Source of the DNA: Candidatus Latescibacterota bacterium | GTDB taxonomy: Bacteria > Krumholzibacteriota > Krumholzibacteriia > Krumholzibacteriales > WJIX01 | Length of the DNA: 13,172 nt | Direction of reading: 5' to 3' | Assembly: GCA_030643145.1 (NCBI GenBank) | Contig: DAOWMJ010000031.1 | Coordinates: 1-13,172, forward strand | Position numbers and translations under genes: made by a program | Notes under the pieces: model-generated | What the model was told of the DNA's origin: nothing | Database searches by the model: none | The model's input: only the letters and a program-made list of their open reading frames with translations | Shown: one piece after another, positions 1 to 7,440 of the stretch | Layout: each line of letters starts with the position of its first letter | Position numbering within the stretch: the stretch's first letter is position 1

Positions 1-159
1 CAACCCCGGGCGCGAATAAATATCACCGAAAGGATACTCTACTATATACCGTTCTATTTCAGGAACTATCTCTTTAAGGTCCTTTACCGCTTTTTCGCCA
101 CCTTTTCCATCTACCTGGCGGAACTTTTCCAACCCTCTTTTATATCTGCTTTTTTCCAT
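1..159 (-). CDS. Carboxymuconolactone decarboxylase family protein (5' part, runs off left edge)
   Basis: Only the first 53 codons are in the window; the rest lies beyond the left edge. The visible protein begins MEKSRYKRGLEKFRQ and reaches a GDIYSRPGL segment near residue 46. This matches the N-terminal part of CMD/AhpD-like proteins (PcaC type), where a 'RG-E-L---DG--GE' helix leads to 'F-FGDIY-RPGLD' before the CxxC/His active region. That active region is not visible, so I cannot say whether this is a true 4-carboxymuconolactone decarboxylase or one of the many peroxidase/redox paralogues. The ATG at 157-159 is preceded by a G-rich SD (CAGGGGGG on the minus strand). The gene is divergent from the glutamine synthetase gene across about 290 bases. 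Confidence 0.75.
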   Translation of the reverse strand, partial: MEKSRYKRGLEKFRQVDGKGGEKAVKDLKEIVPEIERYIVEYPFGDIYSRPGL

Positions 160-350
160 TTTCCCCCCTGAATTTTTTTAAAATAATCTGATTCTTTATA
201 TTGTGTAGAAAAAGAGTTGCTGTTTTTAGAACAACTCACGATTAATATTGAAAATAGAACAAATACCTAATATTTCATAGATAAATCGACCGGATACGCC
301 GCGGTGGTAATGGAGGGAAAGATTTTTCTGGAGTTTTCAAAGATATCGGA

Positions 351-356
351 TATAAT
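351..356 (+). promoter_or_regulatory. Candidate -10 box upstream of glutamine synthetase
   Basis: A perfect TATAAT lies about 95 bases before the glnA start, in the AT-rich 160-451 divergent intergenic region. The -35 position 17 bases upstream (CTGGAG) is poor, so the assignment rests on the -10 alone. If used, transcription would start near 363 and leave an approximately 90-base leader. A weak 5-bp inverted repeat (TAACT...AGTTA, 401-418) lies in that leader; I see no clear GlnR or sigma-54 site. Confidence 0.35.
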
Positions 357-451
357 CGTAAACAGAACAGTCTTATTTATGGAATTTGTCGCAAAATGGA
401 TAACTAACCGTACAGTTAATTTGCAGGGTTGAATGCTATTGGAGGTAGAAA

Positions 452-1777
452 TTGGATATTCTCGCGAGAGCCAAAGAGGACAAGATAAAGTTCGTTGAAC
501 TTGAATTCACAGATATTTTCGGCACACTTAAATCCCTGGAAATTCCCGTAACCGCCCTAAGCAGAGCTTTAGAAAAGGGAATCTGGTTCGACGGTTCCTC
601 CATCAGAGGATATGCCAGAACAAAAGAAAGTGACATGTTTCTGAAACCGGACATAACCACCTATTCTCTTCTTCCAGGTGAAAATGAAGATATGAAAACA
701 GCCCGCTTTATGTGCGACGTTTTCACTCCGGACGGGAAGATCTTTGCCGGTGACCCTAGAGCTATCCTCAAAAAACAGGTAGAAGAAGCAAAGAAGATGG
801 GATACGAACTTAAGGTCGGGCCCGAAGTGGAATTCTATCTCTTCAAGAAATTCAAAGACGGATCTATCGCAACTCCCGACTTTGATACCGGTTCCTACTT
901 CGACAGTTCGGAGAAAGACCTCGGAAGCGATATAAGGAAAGAGATTATGAGCGCTCTTCAATACTTCAACATCTACTCGGAGAGAGCTCATCACGAGGTG
1001 GGGGTCGGACAGCACGAGGTCGGGTTTGAATACGGAGACGCGCTCTCCACCGCGGATACGGTGATCCTTCTCAAGAAGATAATTAAGTCAACAGCGCACA
1101 AATACGGTCTTATCGCCTCCTTCATGCCGAAGCCCATTTACGGCAAACCCGGAAGCGGAATGCACATTCATGCCAGTCTCTTTTCAATCGGGGGCGAACC
1201 CCTTTTCTGTGAAGAGAAAGAAGATAATAGGCTCTCTGCTCTCGCCCGGCAATTCATAGCCGGATTGTTAAAATATATTAAGGATATCGTGGCTCTTACC
1301 AACCCGACGGTCAATTCCTACAAGCGTCTGAACTCCGGGTTTGAAGCGCCGAAGTATATCTGCTGGGGAAGCAAAAACAGATCTTCTCTGATCAGAATTC
1401 CGCAATCGATTCCGGGAAGCAGGTCATCGGTTAGGGCTGAGCTCAGATGCCCCGATCCCAGCGCTTCTCCCTACCTTGCTTTTGCCGGTATCCTGAAAGC
1501 GGGGATGGAAGGGATAAAACAGGAACTTGAACTTCCTGAAGCGATGCAGGAAAGCGTTTATAGTAAATCAACAGATGAACTTGCTGAACTCGATATTGAT
1601 ATTCTGCCCGGATCGCTGCGAGAGGCTTTATCCTATTTGAAAAAAAGCGAGATCATGACCGATCTTCTCGGCAGCGAGTTTCTGCTGAAATATGTCGAAG
1701 CGAAAGAGAGAGAAGTGCATGAGTTCGAAATAGCTGTTACAGACTGGGAACGTTTCAGATATCTGGATAGGTGTTAA
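452..1777 (+). CDS. glnA: Glutamine synthetase, type I (alpha-like)
   Basis: ATP-dependent condensation of glutamate and ammonia to glutamine in the cytoplasm; family members are dodecamers. The 441-residue length is typical of GSI. Visible signatures are DGSS (47-50) in the beta-grasp domain, GPEVEFYLF (123-131, metal ligands E124/E126), HHEVGVGQHEV (180-190), KPGSGMHIHAS (232-242), NPTVNSYKRL (284-293), NRSSLIRIP (309-317) and RAELRCPDPSASPYL (328-342). The C-terminal region lacks the NLYDLP adenylylation site of GSI-beta and has ESVYSKST instead. GYARTKESDM (53-62) keeps an Arg aligned with the Bacillus feedback-inhibition Arg (Arg62). Both point to the feedback-controlled GSI-alpha group rather than GlnE-controlled enzymes. 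The start is TTG at 452, chosen because GGAGGT (441-446) sits 5 bases upstream and the family N-terminus fits. It is apparently monocistronic. Confidence 0.95.
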   Translation: MDILARAKEDKIKFVELEFTDIFGTLKSLEIPVTALSRALEKGIWFDGSSIRGYARTKESDMFLKPDITTYSLLPGENEDMKTARFMCDVFTPDGKIFAGDPRAILKKQVEEAKKMGYELKVGPEVEFYLFKKFKDGSIATPDFDTGSYFDSSEKDLGSDIRKEIMSALQYFNIYSERAHHEVGVGQHEVGFEYGDALSTADTVILLKKIIKSTAHKYGLIASFMPKPIYGKPGSGMHIHASLFSIGGEPLFCEEKEDNRLSALARQFIAGLLKYIKDIVALTNPTVNSYKRLNSGFEAPKYICWGSKNRSSLIRIPQSIPGSRSSVRAELRCPDPSASPYLAFAGILKAGMEGIKQELELPEAMQESVYSKSTDELAELDIDILPGSLREALSYLKKSEIMTDLLGSEFLLKYVEAKEREVHEFEIAVTDWERFRYLDRC

Positions 1778-2121
1778 AAGGAGTCGTGAGCGCAAAATAG
1801 AATATTACACCAAAAAGGCACTGACTCTTATGATGCCGGTTGTTGCAATAAGCATTATAAAGGCATGGAAACAATAACGTACAGCGGCTGACATCTATGG
1901 ACATCGCTACACAATAACACAGTAAATTTATCAAATATTATTGGGGAAATATTTTCGGTGTTACCAATTTGCAATGTTCCGCGGCTCGATCGGATGTCAG
2001 CCCTCTGCTTAAAATCGGACAAAATGTTACTCTATTCTCATGGTCCGGATCGAAAACCCCTCATAACCCTAAATATTATACGAGATTACATGGGGCGCTG
2101 TTGGCGCCCTGCGGGTTGCCG

Positions 2122-2154
2122 GAACGATCTGGAGATCAGCCCCCTCCATCGTTC
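2122..2154 (+). repeat. Two-tier hairpin in the pilin leader
   Basis: GAACGAT (2122-2128) is exactly complementary to ATCGTTC (2148-2154), and inside it GGAG (2131-2134) pairs with CTCC (2144-2147). A CT bulge lies on the 5' side and a 9-base loop at the tip. This gives 11 base pairs in a 33-base element about 80 bases before the first pilin start. There is no following T-run. Confidence 0.45.
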
Positions 2155-2200
2155 GTTTAGGCATACTTATTGCGTTCTTGAGACAGCGAATTAGATTGTC

Positions 2201-2216
2201 CCGATCAATAGGTCGG
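2201..2216 (+). repeat. Short hairpin immediately upstream of the first pilin RBS
   Basis: CCGATC and GGTCGG pair (one G-U) around an AATA tetraloop. The stem ends 7 bases before the GAAGGG ribosome-binding region and 19 bases before the ATG at 2236, so it is placed to influence translation initiation or to be the last helix of a leader fold. Confidence 0.4.
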
Positions 2217-2235
2217 CAAACAGAAGGGTAACTAT

Positions 2236-2709
2236 ATGGAAAAAAGGATAGTTGATAGACGCGGATTCACATTGGTCGAACTGATGGTCGTTATTACGAT
2301 TATTGGGCTCATAACTATTCTGTCCATACCGAACTATAGCAGGTTCATGCAGGATTGGAAGCTGGACGGAGACGCGCAGCAGTTTGCCAGCGCGATGAGG
2401 ACGGCAAGGGCCACGGCCGTTATGAAGAATATCGAGGTTGTCTTCTCGTTTGACCCTGCCGCGAACACGTATTCCTATTTCGAGGACAACGACAGGGATG
2501 GCAATCACGATTCGAACGAGTATGAGAGCGCCGAATACGAAATGTCGGCCGGTATAGAGATAACAGCGTTTACGCTCTCGAGTTCGGTTTTCACATTCGG
2601 CAACAAGGGGAGCACCCCGCAGAGCGGATCGGTGACTCTGAGAAATGTGAACAATAAGGTAAAAAATATACGAATATTTGGCGGGACAGGAAACGTCTCG
2701 GTGGAATAG
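2236..2709 (+). CDS. GspH/FimT-like minor type IV prepilin
   Basis: A 157-residue pilin-like protein. It has a class III signal, MEKRIVDRRG cleaved before F11, with the T4P/T2SS consensus FTLVELMVVI and Glu at +5 (E15), then a hydrophobic helix to about residue 30. The soluble domain begins with an ARATAV segment (57-62) typical of GspH/FimT proteins. Residues 84-95 (DNDRDGNHDSNE) form an EF-hand-like loop with acidic residues at positions 1, 3, 5, 9 and 12 and Gly at 6. It would be processed by PilD-type prepilin peptidase and act in the inner membrane/periplasm as an initiating minor subunit. A GAAGGG SD ends 8 bases before ATG. It is the first gene of the cassette, with 9 bases to the next gene. 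FimT of a pilus and GspH of a type II secretion system cannot be told apart here. Confidence 0.88.
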   Translation: MEKRIVDRRGFTLVELMVVITIIGLITILSIPNYSRFMQDWKLDGDAQQFASAMRTARATAVMKNIEVVFSFDPAANTYSYFEDNDRDGNHDSNEYESAEYEMSAGIEITAFTLSSSVFTFGNKGSTPQSGSVTLRNVNNKVKNIRIFGGTGNVSVE

Positions 2710-2718
2710 GGGGTTTTA

Positions 2719-3105
2719 ATGAATTACAAATCGGAAAAAGGTGTAGGGTTGATAGAAATTATTGTGGCGATCCTTATCTTCGGGATTGGGATCAGCGCGG
2801 CGTTGAAGACATTGCCGGTGAGCAGTAAGGCGACGTCGCGTGCGCAGAATATCACAAAGGCGACCAATCTAGCTCAGGAAAAGATAGAAGAACTTATGGG
2901 GAGCCAGTTCGGCAGCGCCGATCTGACGGCTGGAAGCCACTCCGATCCGGATAACCCGATCGAGAGGATCTTTACACGGACATGGACAGTTACCGACGAT
3001 TCGCCGGTGGCGGAAATGAAAAGCATTTCTGTCGACGTCACCTACGCTTCGGGAAGTAAAGACAACTCGGTTCAACTTACCACTTATCTGACACCCAGGC
3101 GGTAA
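2719..3105 (+). CDS. PilV/GspI-like minor type IV prepilin
   Basis: A 128-residue prepilin. The leader MNYKSEKG is predicted to be cleaved before V9, and the mature N-terminus VGLIEIIVAILIFGIGISAA has Glu at +5 (E13) and the FGIGI helix typical of PilV/GspI. A NLAQEKIEELM helix (69-79) is the standard PilV 'A-(E/Q)-x-(I/L)-E' continuation. The short C-terminal beta domain ends in TYLTPRR. The SD TAGGGGG lies 5 bases before ATG. Only 4 bases separate its stop from the next start, so translational coupling is likely. Unlike its neighbours it has no EF-hand-like loop. Expected role: minor subunit in the tip/priming complex. Confidence 0.85.
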   Translation: MNYKSEKGVGLIEIIVAILIFGIGISAALKTLPVSSKATSRAQNITKATNLAQEKIEELMGSQFGSADLTAGSHSDPDNPIERIFTRTWTVTDDSPVAEMKSISVDVTYASGSKDNSVQLTTYLTPRR

Positions 3106-3109
3106 AAAC

Positions 3110-6091
3110 ATGAGAACGTTAGGAAATTTAAGGTCGAAGGCGGGATTTACACTGATCGAGGTTGTGATCAGTTTGGTCGTAATGGGATTTATGCTGGTCT
3201 CGGTCGCGAGTATATTTGTTCTCTTCCAAAAGGGTGCAAACAAGACCGGGGAATATGCCCAGGCCCAGCAGAACGCTCGTGTGGCCCTCGATGTAATTAC
3301 TGATCATATAAGACAGGCCGGCTCGCAGGTCGATTACTTTAGGGGTCAAATGCCGATCGTACACGCGGCTCCGTATCAGATAGTAATAAATGCCGATATT
3401 GATAACGGGCAGACAATCAGTGGACAATCGCCCCTGACTGCGATCAACAGGAATATCTCGTCCAACAGTGTGCCGACTAACGGGACACCGATCTACATCC
3501 CAGGCGCCGACTACGATTCAGACGCCGAAACAACTGTGTTCACCCTTGATTCGACAGGAGACGGGAATATAAAAGCCAACGACAGGGGCGATGACCCCGA
3601 GGAAAATGGAGCTAACAATAACCTCTTTATACTTAAGAAATATGTCTACGGTTTCGATGGCAGCAGCTCGAACGAGGTGAGGGAGTACAATCTTGCCAAA
3701 CTCCGCGGGCCTAACCTCTCGGCCACGTGGACGATACCTGAACCCCTTTTCCAGTATTACTACGATCATGACGAGGATCCTGTTACAGTCGACAGGTTGT
3801 GGGGCGATACGAATGACGACGGCACTCTTAGCGACGGAGAAAAACTTGCCGTGACAGAGATGCCCTTGAATTTGCTTAATTCGATTCGCCGGGTCAAGAT
3901 TACAACGATCGCTGAATCTAGCGAGTACGATAAGAGGTACGAAACGAACGGCGGATTCCTCGCGGTGACCATGCCGTCGGAAGTATATATAAGGAACACT
4001 AAACTTACCAGCGCGATGATCAGCGGGAGGGTATTCCATGACGTGGACCAGGACGGAATTATCGATTCGGGAGAATCGGGCATTCCGGGCGTGAAAATAG
4101 GTCTGGCCGGTCAAACACGCAGCGTCTTGACAGATCATTTTGGAACCTTCTTTATTCCACTGCCGGCAGGCAGCTATTCTATCCAGGAGGTTGATCCCCC
4201 CGGGTATACATCGACTACTCCCAACCTTGTCTCGGTCACTCTGACATCTGGGATGAGCAAGGCGGTCAACTTCGGCGATATATCAACCACGCCCAACGGA
4301 GTAATATGCGGTGTCGTCTACGAGGACCAGAACAAGGATGGAGTTAAGGGTGTGAGCGAGGATGGCATAAGAAATGTTGTGATCTCACTCGACGATGGGA
4401 CACAGGCCATGACCGACAGCACCGGGCACTATTCAATTGCCGTCAGTCAGGGGTCCTACACTGTAGTCGAGACCGACCCGGTTGATTACTCTTCGACGAC
4501 TCCGAATTCAGGCTCCGCCAACATCGTCAACCAGGGTGATACAATAATCCTCGATTTCGGCGACTACGCCGGGGAGGCCTATGGGACACTTGAAGGGTAT
4601 GCTTATCTGGACGAGAACGAAGATGGTATAAGGAACACGATGGAAGAGGGAATCCCGAATGTAATGATCATCATGTCGAACGGGGACAGCACACAGACCA
4701 GCGCGAAAGGTTATTACAGGTTCAGCCTGACGCCCGATATCTATTCCGTCAAGGAGAGGGACGCCGTCGGCTATACATCTACCACAGTTAATCTATATTC
4801 CGATATCGTGATCGCCGTGGATACGACGGTGACAAGAAATTTCGGTGACATCCTCAAGAGCAGCCTGGACTTCGTAGAAATACATATTTCTAACACAGAA
4901 CGTGTGTTGTCGGTATGCACGGCTAACCTGAAGGAAGATGCCAAGGCTGACATGGATATCATCCTTGGCACGGCGCTGATAGGGGGCATAGGAAACATGC
5001 TGATCTTTCATAATAACTGGGAGAACTCGACCACCCCGGTAAGCGAGCTATTCACCTCGGAGCCCGAGTACAGACGCGACGCCGGCAGTAATATAAACAC
5101 GATGGACTCCTACGACTTTTCGGGTAACGGAACGATCGATATAATGAGCGGCCTGGACGATGCCACCGAGAAGAATTTGCAAATATGGTTTACAGCCGCA
5201 GGCGGGATGCTCGGCACCACCCCGGGCATCGATTATTACACGGGCGGGCTGAACAAGGTTATGGACAGCAGATTGATCGATTTTAACAATGACGGGTTTA
5301 TCGATCTGGTTGTCGGGCTCAAGTCGCCGGTAGGTACGGCTGGCGCGTTCGAGGTCTTCCTGGGATCGGGCGGAGGCTCATTCAGCAGCTGGTATTACCA
5401 GGATGACGCGGGCCCGGCTGACAAATACCCGCTGGGCGAAATTTGGGCAGTGGACGCCGGAGACATTGATGGTGACGGTGATATGGATATAGTAATCGGA
5501 TCCCATTTGTCGAGCTATACGGGGTATATAGATGTGTACATAAATATTGGTTTTGCCTCCGGCACCTTTTTATGGAATTCGCGATACATATCTTTCGGGG
5601 CGGTCAACGATCTGAAAGTCATTGATATGATGGAGGACGACGCAGGCGATCCTGATATTGTGGCTGCTGTCACATCGGGGAGTAACGCCGGCCAAATTAT
5701 ACTATGGCTGAACGATGGCGGCACTTTCGGCGCCCCAGATACAACGGGTTATTCCTTTCCTCCAGACGTAAAGGGGAATATGCCCCACGATTACGTCATT
5801 TCGAACGGAGAGGCGCTCAGCCTCGTTATACTTAAAGTCAATAACGATATCTTCCCCGACATTGCCTACGGAACGAGAAGTTCGTCGCTCTACACGGGGG
5901 ATATATATGTGCTTCCCACTTACGGAACGCTTCCTGTCAACGGAACGAAGATTAATCAGTCCTCGGCGGGAGAGATTATCTCGATCGATGTGGCCGATTT
6001 CAACAAGGACAGCAGGGCCGACATAGTAGTCGGAACAAGATTCTCGGCGACGCAGGGACGACTTGTAGCCTATTTCGGTAGAGAATTATGA
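3110..6091 (+). CDS. PilW-like prepilin fused to three SdrD-B-type repeats and a seven-repeat FG-GAP propeller
   Basis: A 993-residue protein of unusual build. Residues 1-40 are a class III prepilin signal and helix (KAG then FTLIEVVISLVVMGF, cleavage after G12, Glu+5 = E17). Residues 41-300 resemble PilW (NARVALDVITDHIRQAGS at 55-72) and hold a Ca-loop-like D233-x-N-x-D-G...E244. Three similar beta-sandwich repeats follow (304-392, 399-486, 493-581), each starting G-x-x-(Y/F)-x-D-x-(N/D)-x-DG and ending (N/D)FGD, as in SdrD B-type (Cna-B-like) modules. From about 600 to the end there are seven Asp-rich FG-GAP/VCBS-like motifs at roughly 605, 667, 722, 783, 837, 907 and 961 (for example DFNNDGFIDLVVG, DIDGDGDMDIVIG). 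Normal PilW proteins are about 270-350 residues. The likely role is a surface-exposed tip subunit with a stalk and an adhesive head; this is inference. No frameshift or internal stop is seen. Confidence 0.85.
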   Translation: MRTLGNLRSKAGFTLIEVVISLVVMGFMLVSVASIFVLFQKGANKTGEYAQAQQNARVALDVITDHIRQAGSQVDYFRGQMPIVHAAPYQIVINADIDNGQTISGQSPLTAINRNISSNSVPTNGTPIYIPGADYDSDAETTVFTLDSTGDGNIKANDRGDDPEENGANNNLFILKKYVYGFDGSSSNEVREYNLAKLRGPNLSATWTIPEPLFQYYYDHDEDPVTVDRLWGDTNDDGTLSDGEKLAVTEMPLNLLNSIRRVKITTIAESSEYDKRYETNGGFLAVTMPSEVYIRNTKLTSAMISGRVFHDVDQDGIIDSGESGIPGVKIGLAGQTRSVLTDHFGTFFIPLPAGSYSIQEVDPPGYTSTTPNLVSVTLTSGMSKAVNFGDISTTPNGVICGVVYEDQNKDGVKGVSEDGIRNVVISLDDGTQAMTDSTGHYSIAVSQGSYTVVETDPVDYSSTTPNSGSANIVNQGDTIILDFGDYAGEAYGTLEGYAYLDENEDGIRNTMEEGIPNVMIIMSNGDSTQTSAKGYYRFSLTPDIYSVKERDAVGYTSTTVNLYSDIVIAVDTTVTRNFGDILKSSLDFVEIHISNTERVLSVCTANLKEDAKADMDIILGTALIGGIGNMLIFHNNWENSTTPVSELFTSEPEYRRDAGSNINTMDSYDFSGNGTIDIMSGLDDATEKNLQIWFTAAGGMLGTTPGIDYYTGGLNKVMDSRLIDFNNDGFIDLVVGLKSPVGTAGAFEVFLGSGGGSFSSWYYQDDAGPADKYPLGEIWAVDAGDIDGDGDMDIVIGSHLSSYTGYIDVYINIGFASGTFLWNSRYISFGAVNDLKVIDMMEDDAGDPDIVAAVTSGSNAGQIILWLNDGGTFGAPDTTGYSFPPDVKGNMPHDYVISNGEALSLVILKVNNDIFPDIAYGTRSSSLYTGDIYVLPTYGTLPVNGTKINQSSAGEIISIDVADFNKDSRADIVVGTRFSATQGRLVAYFGREL

Positions 6092-6122
6092 TGCCGTCGA
6101 ATACAGAAAGGATTGAAGCGAT

Positions 6123-7385
6123 ATGAAGACAAAACGTATTAATGCTGTAGGCGACGAAAGAGGTAACATCCTCGTGATCACCCTGATCGTCCTTTTCGCT
6201 ATTTCGATGATAGGCGCGACGCTGGCGATGGTGTCTTCTATGGAACTGAAAATCTCGGGGAACCAGAGAAAGACGACACAGTGTCTCTTTATCGCCGAAG
6301 CCGGGATGAACGAAGCAATACACAGGCTTTCGCTGCCCAATCCGACTACAGAGACGGTCGGCGGGTGGTCGGGCAACATTGCGATTGGAGATTCCGAGCC
6401 ATACGATCCTAACTGGGAGACTAGGGTATACCTCGCCCAGCCGGCCGCTGTTACCCCGTCTGCGGGCAGCGTGGTTACAACCGGCACTATACAGGATCCG
6501 ACACGCCCGTACCTTAATTACAGTGAAGCTTCGGGGACAGACGGGGTTCTGACGATCAAACATAAGTGGGAAGACCTGAACGGAAACAGCGCTAGGGAAC
6601 AGAATGAGATAGTAAGGTATGATCCCATGCAGATACCGCCTGAGAATTTTATATCGGGGTTCCCAGTTGAGATAATTACGGTAGCGGGACATTCGGCGGA
6701 CGGTGAACGTGTGATTCAGGCAGAGGTTACAAAAAGGACTATAGTAGCCCGCACACTTGGAAGCCTCTACGTTGACAAGGCCGTAAAGTTAACCGGTAAC
6801 TGCGCGTTCTGCGGGTACAATCACAGTATGGATATACCTCCGGGAACACAGCCGAACGCCTGTGCCGCGTGGCATCTCTCGAGCGGTCATCTTCCCGGCG
6901 TGACGGCTACGGGGGACCAGGTAAAAACGCAGGGGAGCGCGGACGTGGCGGGCAGTCCGATGCCTATAGACAACGCGGCGACCAATCCGTTCTATTCCCT
7001 TTATGAGGTGCTCGGCCTTTCGCAGGCAGAGGTGAACGATATGCTGGCCAATGCCGATAATACGTCTATTACCGATCCGCTCAATGGTGTAACCTATATC
7101 ACCGGAGACGCCAACATAACGAGCAATCTTACCGGGGAGGGGCTGCTCTATGTTACCGGCGATCTTAAGGCCTCAGGAAGTTTCATATACAAGGGACTGA
7201 TCTATGTCGAAGGGGACGTTAAATTCACGGGGACGCCCTGGGTTCTCGGCAGCATGATTGTCAGGGGCACGTCCGATTTCAATTTCAGCGCGGGAAACGC
7301 CGCGGTTCTGTATAGCAAGGATGCGATCACGCAGGCGCTGAGCGGGGCAATGCCCTGTATCGTACTTTCGTGGAGGGAGATGTAG
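6123..7385 (+). CDS. PilX-like type IV pilus assembly protein with long C-terminal beta-rich extension
   Basis: 420 residues. The N-terminus DERGNILVITLIVLFAISMIGATLA and the SMELKISGNQ / FIAEAGMNEAI segments (39-66) are the PilX_N pattern. Predicted cleavage is after G14; the +5 residue is Ile rather than Glu, as in GspK/PilX-type subunits placed at the tip. D151-x-N-x-N...E162 resembles a degenerate Ca loop. From about 210 the chain is a Gly-rich beta region with recurring 'L-Y-V-x-G-D' steps (341-346, 359-364) like bactofilin or beta-helix folds. Cysteines C227, C230 and C247 with H234 and H251 form a possible metal or disulfide site. It ends VLSWREM. The SD AAAGGA lies 10 bases before ATG and 31 bases follow the PilW stop. 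It is the last gene before the terminator. Usual PilX is about 170-200 residues, so this is much longer. Confidence 0.8.
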   Translation: MKTKRINAVGDERGNILVITLIVLFAISMIGATLAMVSSMELKISGNQRKTTQCLFIAEAGMNEAIHRLSLPNPTTETVGGWSGNIAIGDSEPYDPNWETRVYLAQPAAVTPSAGSVVTTGTIQDPTRPYLNYSEASGTDGVLTIKHKWEDLNGNSAREQNEIVRYDPMQIPPENFISGFPVEIITVAGHSADGERVIQAEVTKRTIVARTLGSLYVDKAVKLTGNCAFCGYNHSMDIPPGTQPNACAAWHLSSGHLPGVTATGDQVKTQGSADVAGSPMPIDNAATNPFYSLYEVLGLSQAEVNDMLANADNTSITDPLNGVTYITGDANITSNLTGEGLLYVTGDLKASGSFIYKGLIYVEGDVKFTGTPWVLGSMIVRGTSDFNFSAGNAAVLYSKDAITQALSGAMPCIVLSWREM

Positions 7386-7440
7386 TCTCGGCCGCTCATA
7401 CCGCGGTTGGAAAGTGGAATCGACTCGCTCTTTGGAGATC

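Larger units (their letters stand above)
1778..2235. other. Long intergenic region with multiple inverted repeats; possible structured leader of the pilin cassette
   Basis: These 458 bases separate glnA from the first pilin gene. The open frames inside them have no SD and no recognisable protein character. The sequence instead holds several foldable elements: TTATGATGC/GCATTATAA (1828-1836/1852-1860, one G-U); a perfect 10-bp long-range pair GGCTGACATC/GATGTCAGCC (1886-1895/1993-2002); AAATATT/AATATTT nested within it (1933-1939/1948-1954); GGGCGC/GCGCCC (2093-2098/2104-2109); a two-tier stem at 2122-2154; and CCGATC-AATA-GGTCGG (2201-2216) just before the pilin SD. None is followed by a T-run, so they are not obvious terminators. 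I do not recognise a known riboswitch. I found no confident promoter. Function is unknown. Confidence 0.4.

Noticed and set aside
381..392. Sigma-54 promoter before glnA (GG...GC)
   Set aside because: The GG and GC are 8 bases apart, not the required 10, and the surrounding consensus is poor.
310..432. A 40-codon ORF (MEGKIFLEF...) upstream of glnA
   Set aside because: It has no proper SD, no recognisable family, and spans the best candidate -10 box; more likely chance.
1958..2194. Overlapping 63- and 78-codon open frames in the gap before the pilins
   Set aside because: There is no SD and no protein-like composition, and they overlap inverted repeats. I treated the region as non-coding.
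1778..2235. GEMM (c-di-GMP/cGAMP) riboswitch upstream of the pilin cassette
   Set aside because: The expected conserved core and tetraloop-receptor segments are not visible; only generic stem-loops are seen.
3518..4138. 206-codon minus-strand ORF inside the PilW-like gene
   Set aside because: It is a shadow frame of a strongly supported coding sequence with clear domain structure on the plus strand.
6820..6870. Heme c attachment site in the PilX-like protein
   Set aside because: The CAFC motif is followed by Gly rather than His, so CxxCH is not satisfied.
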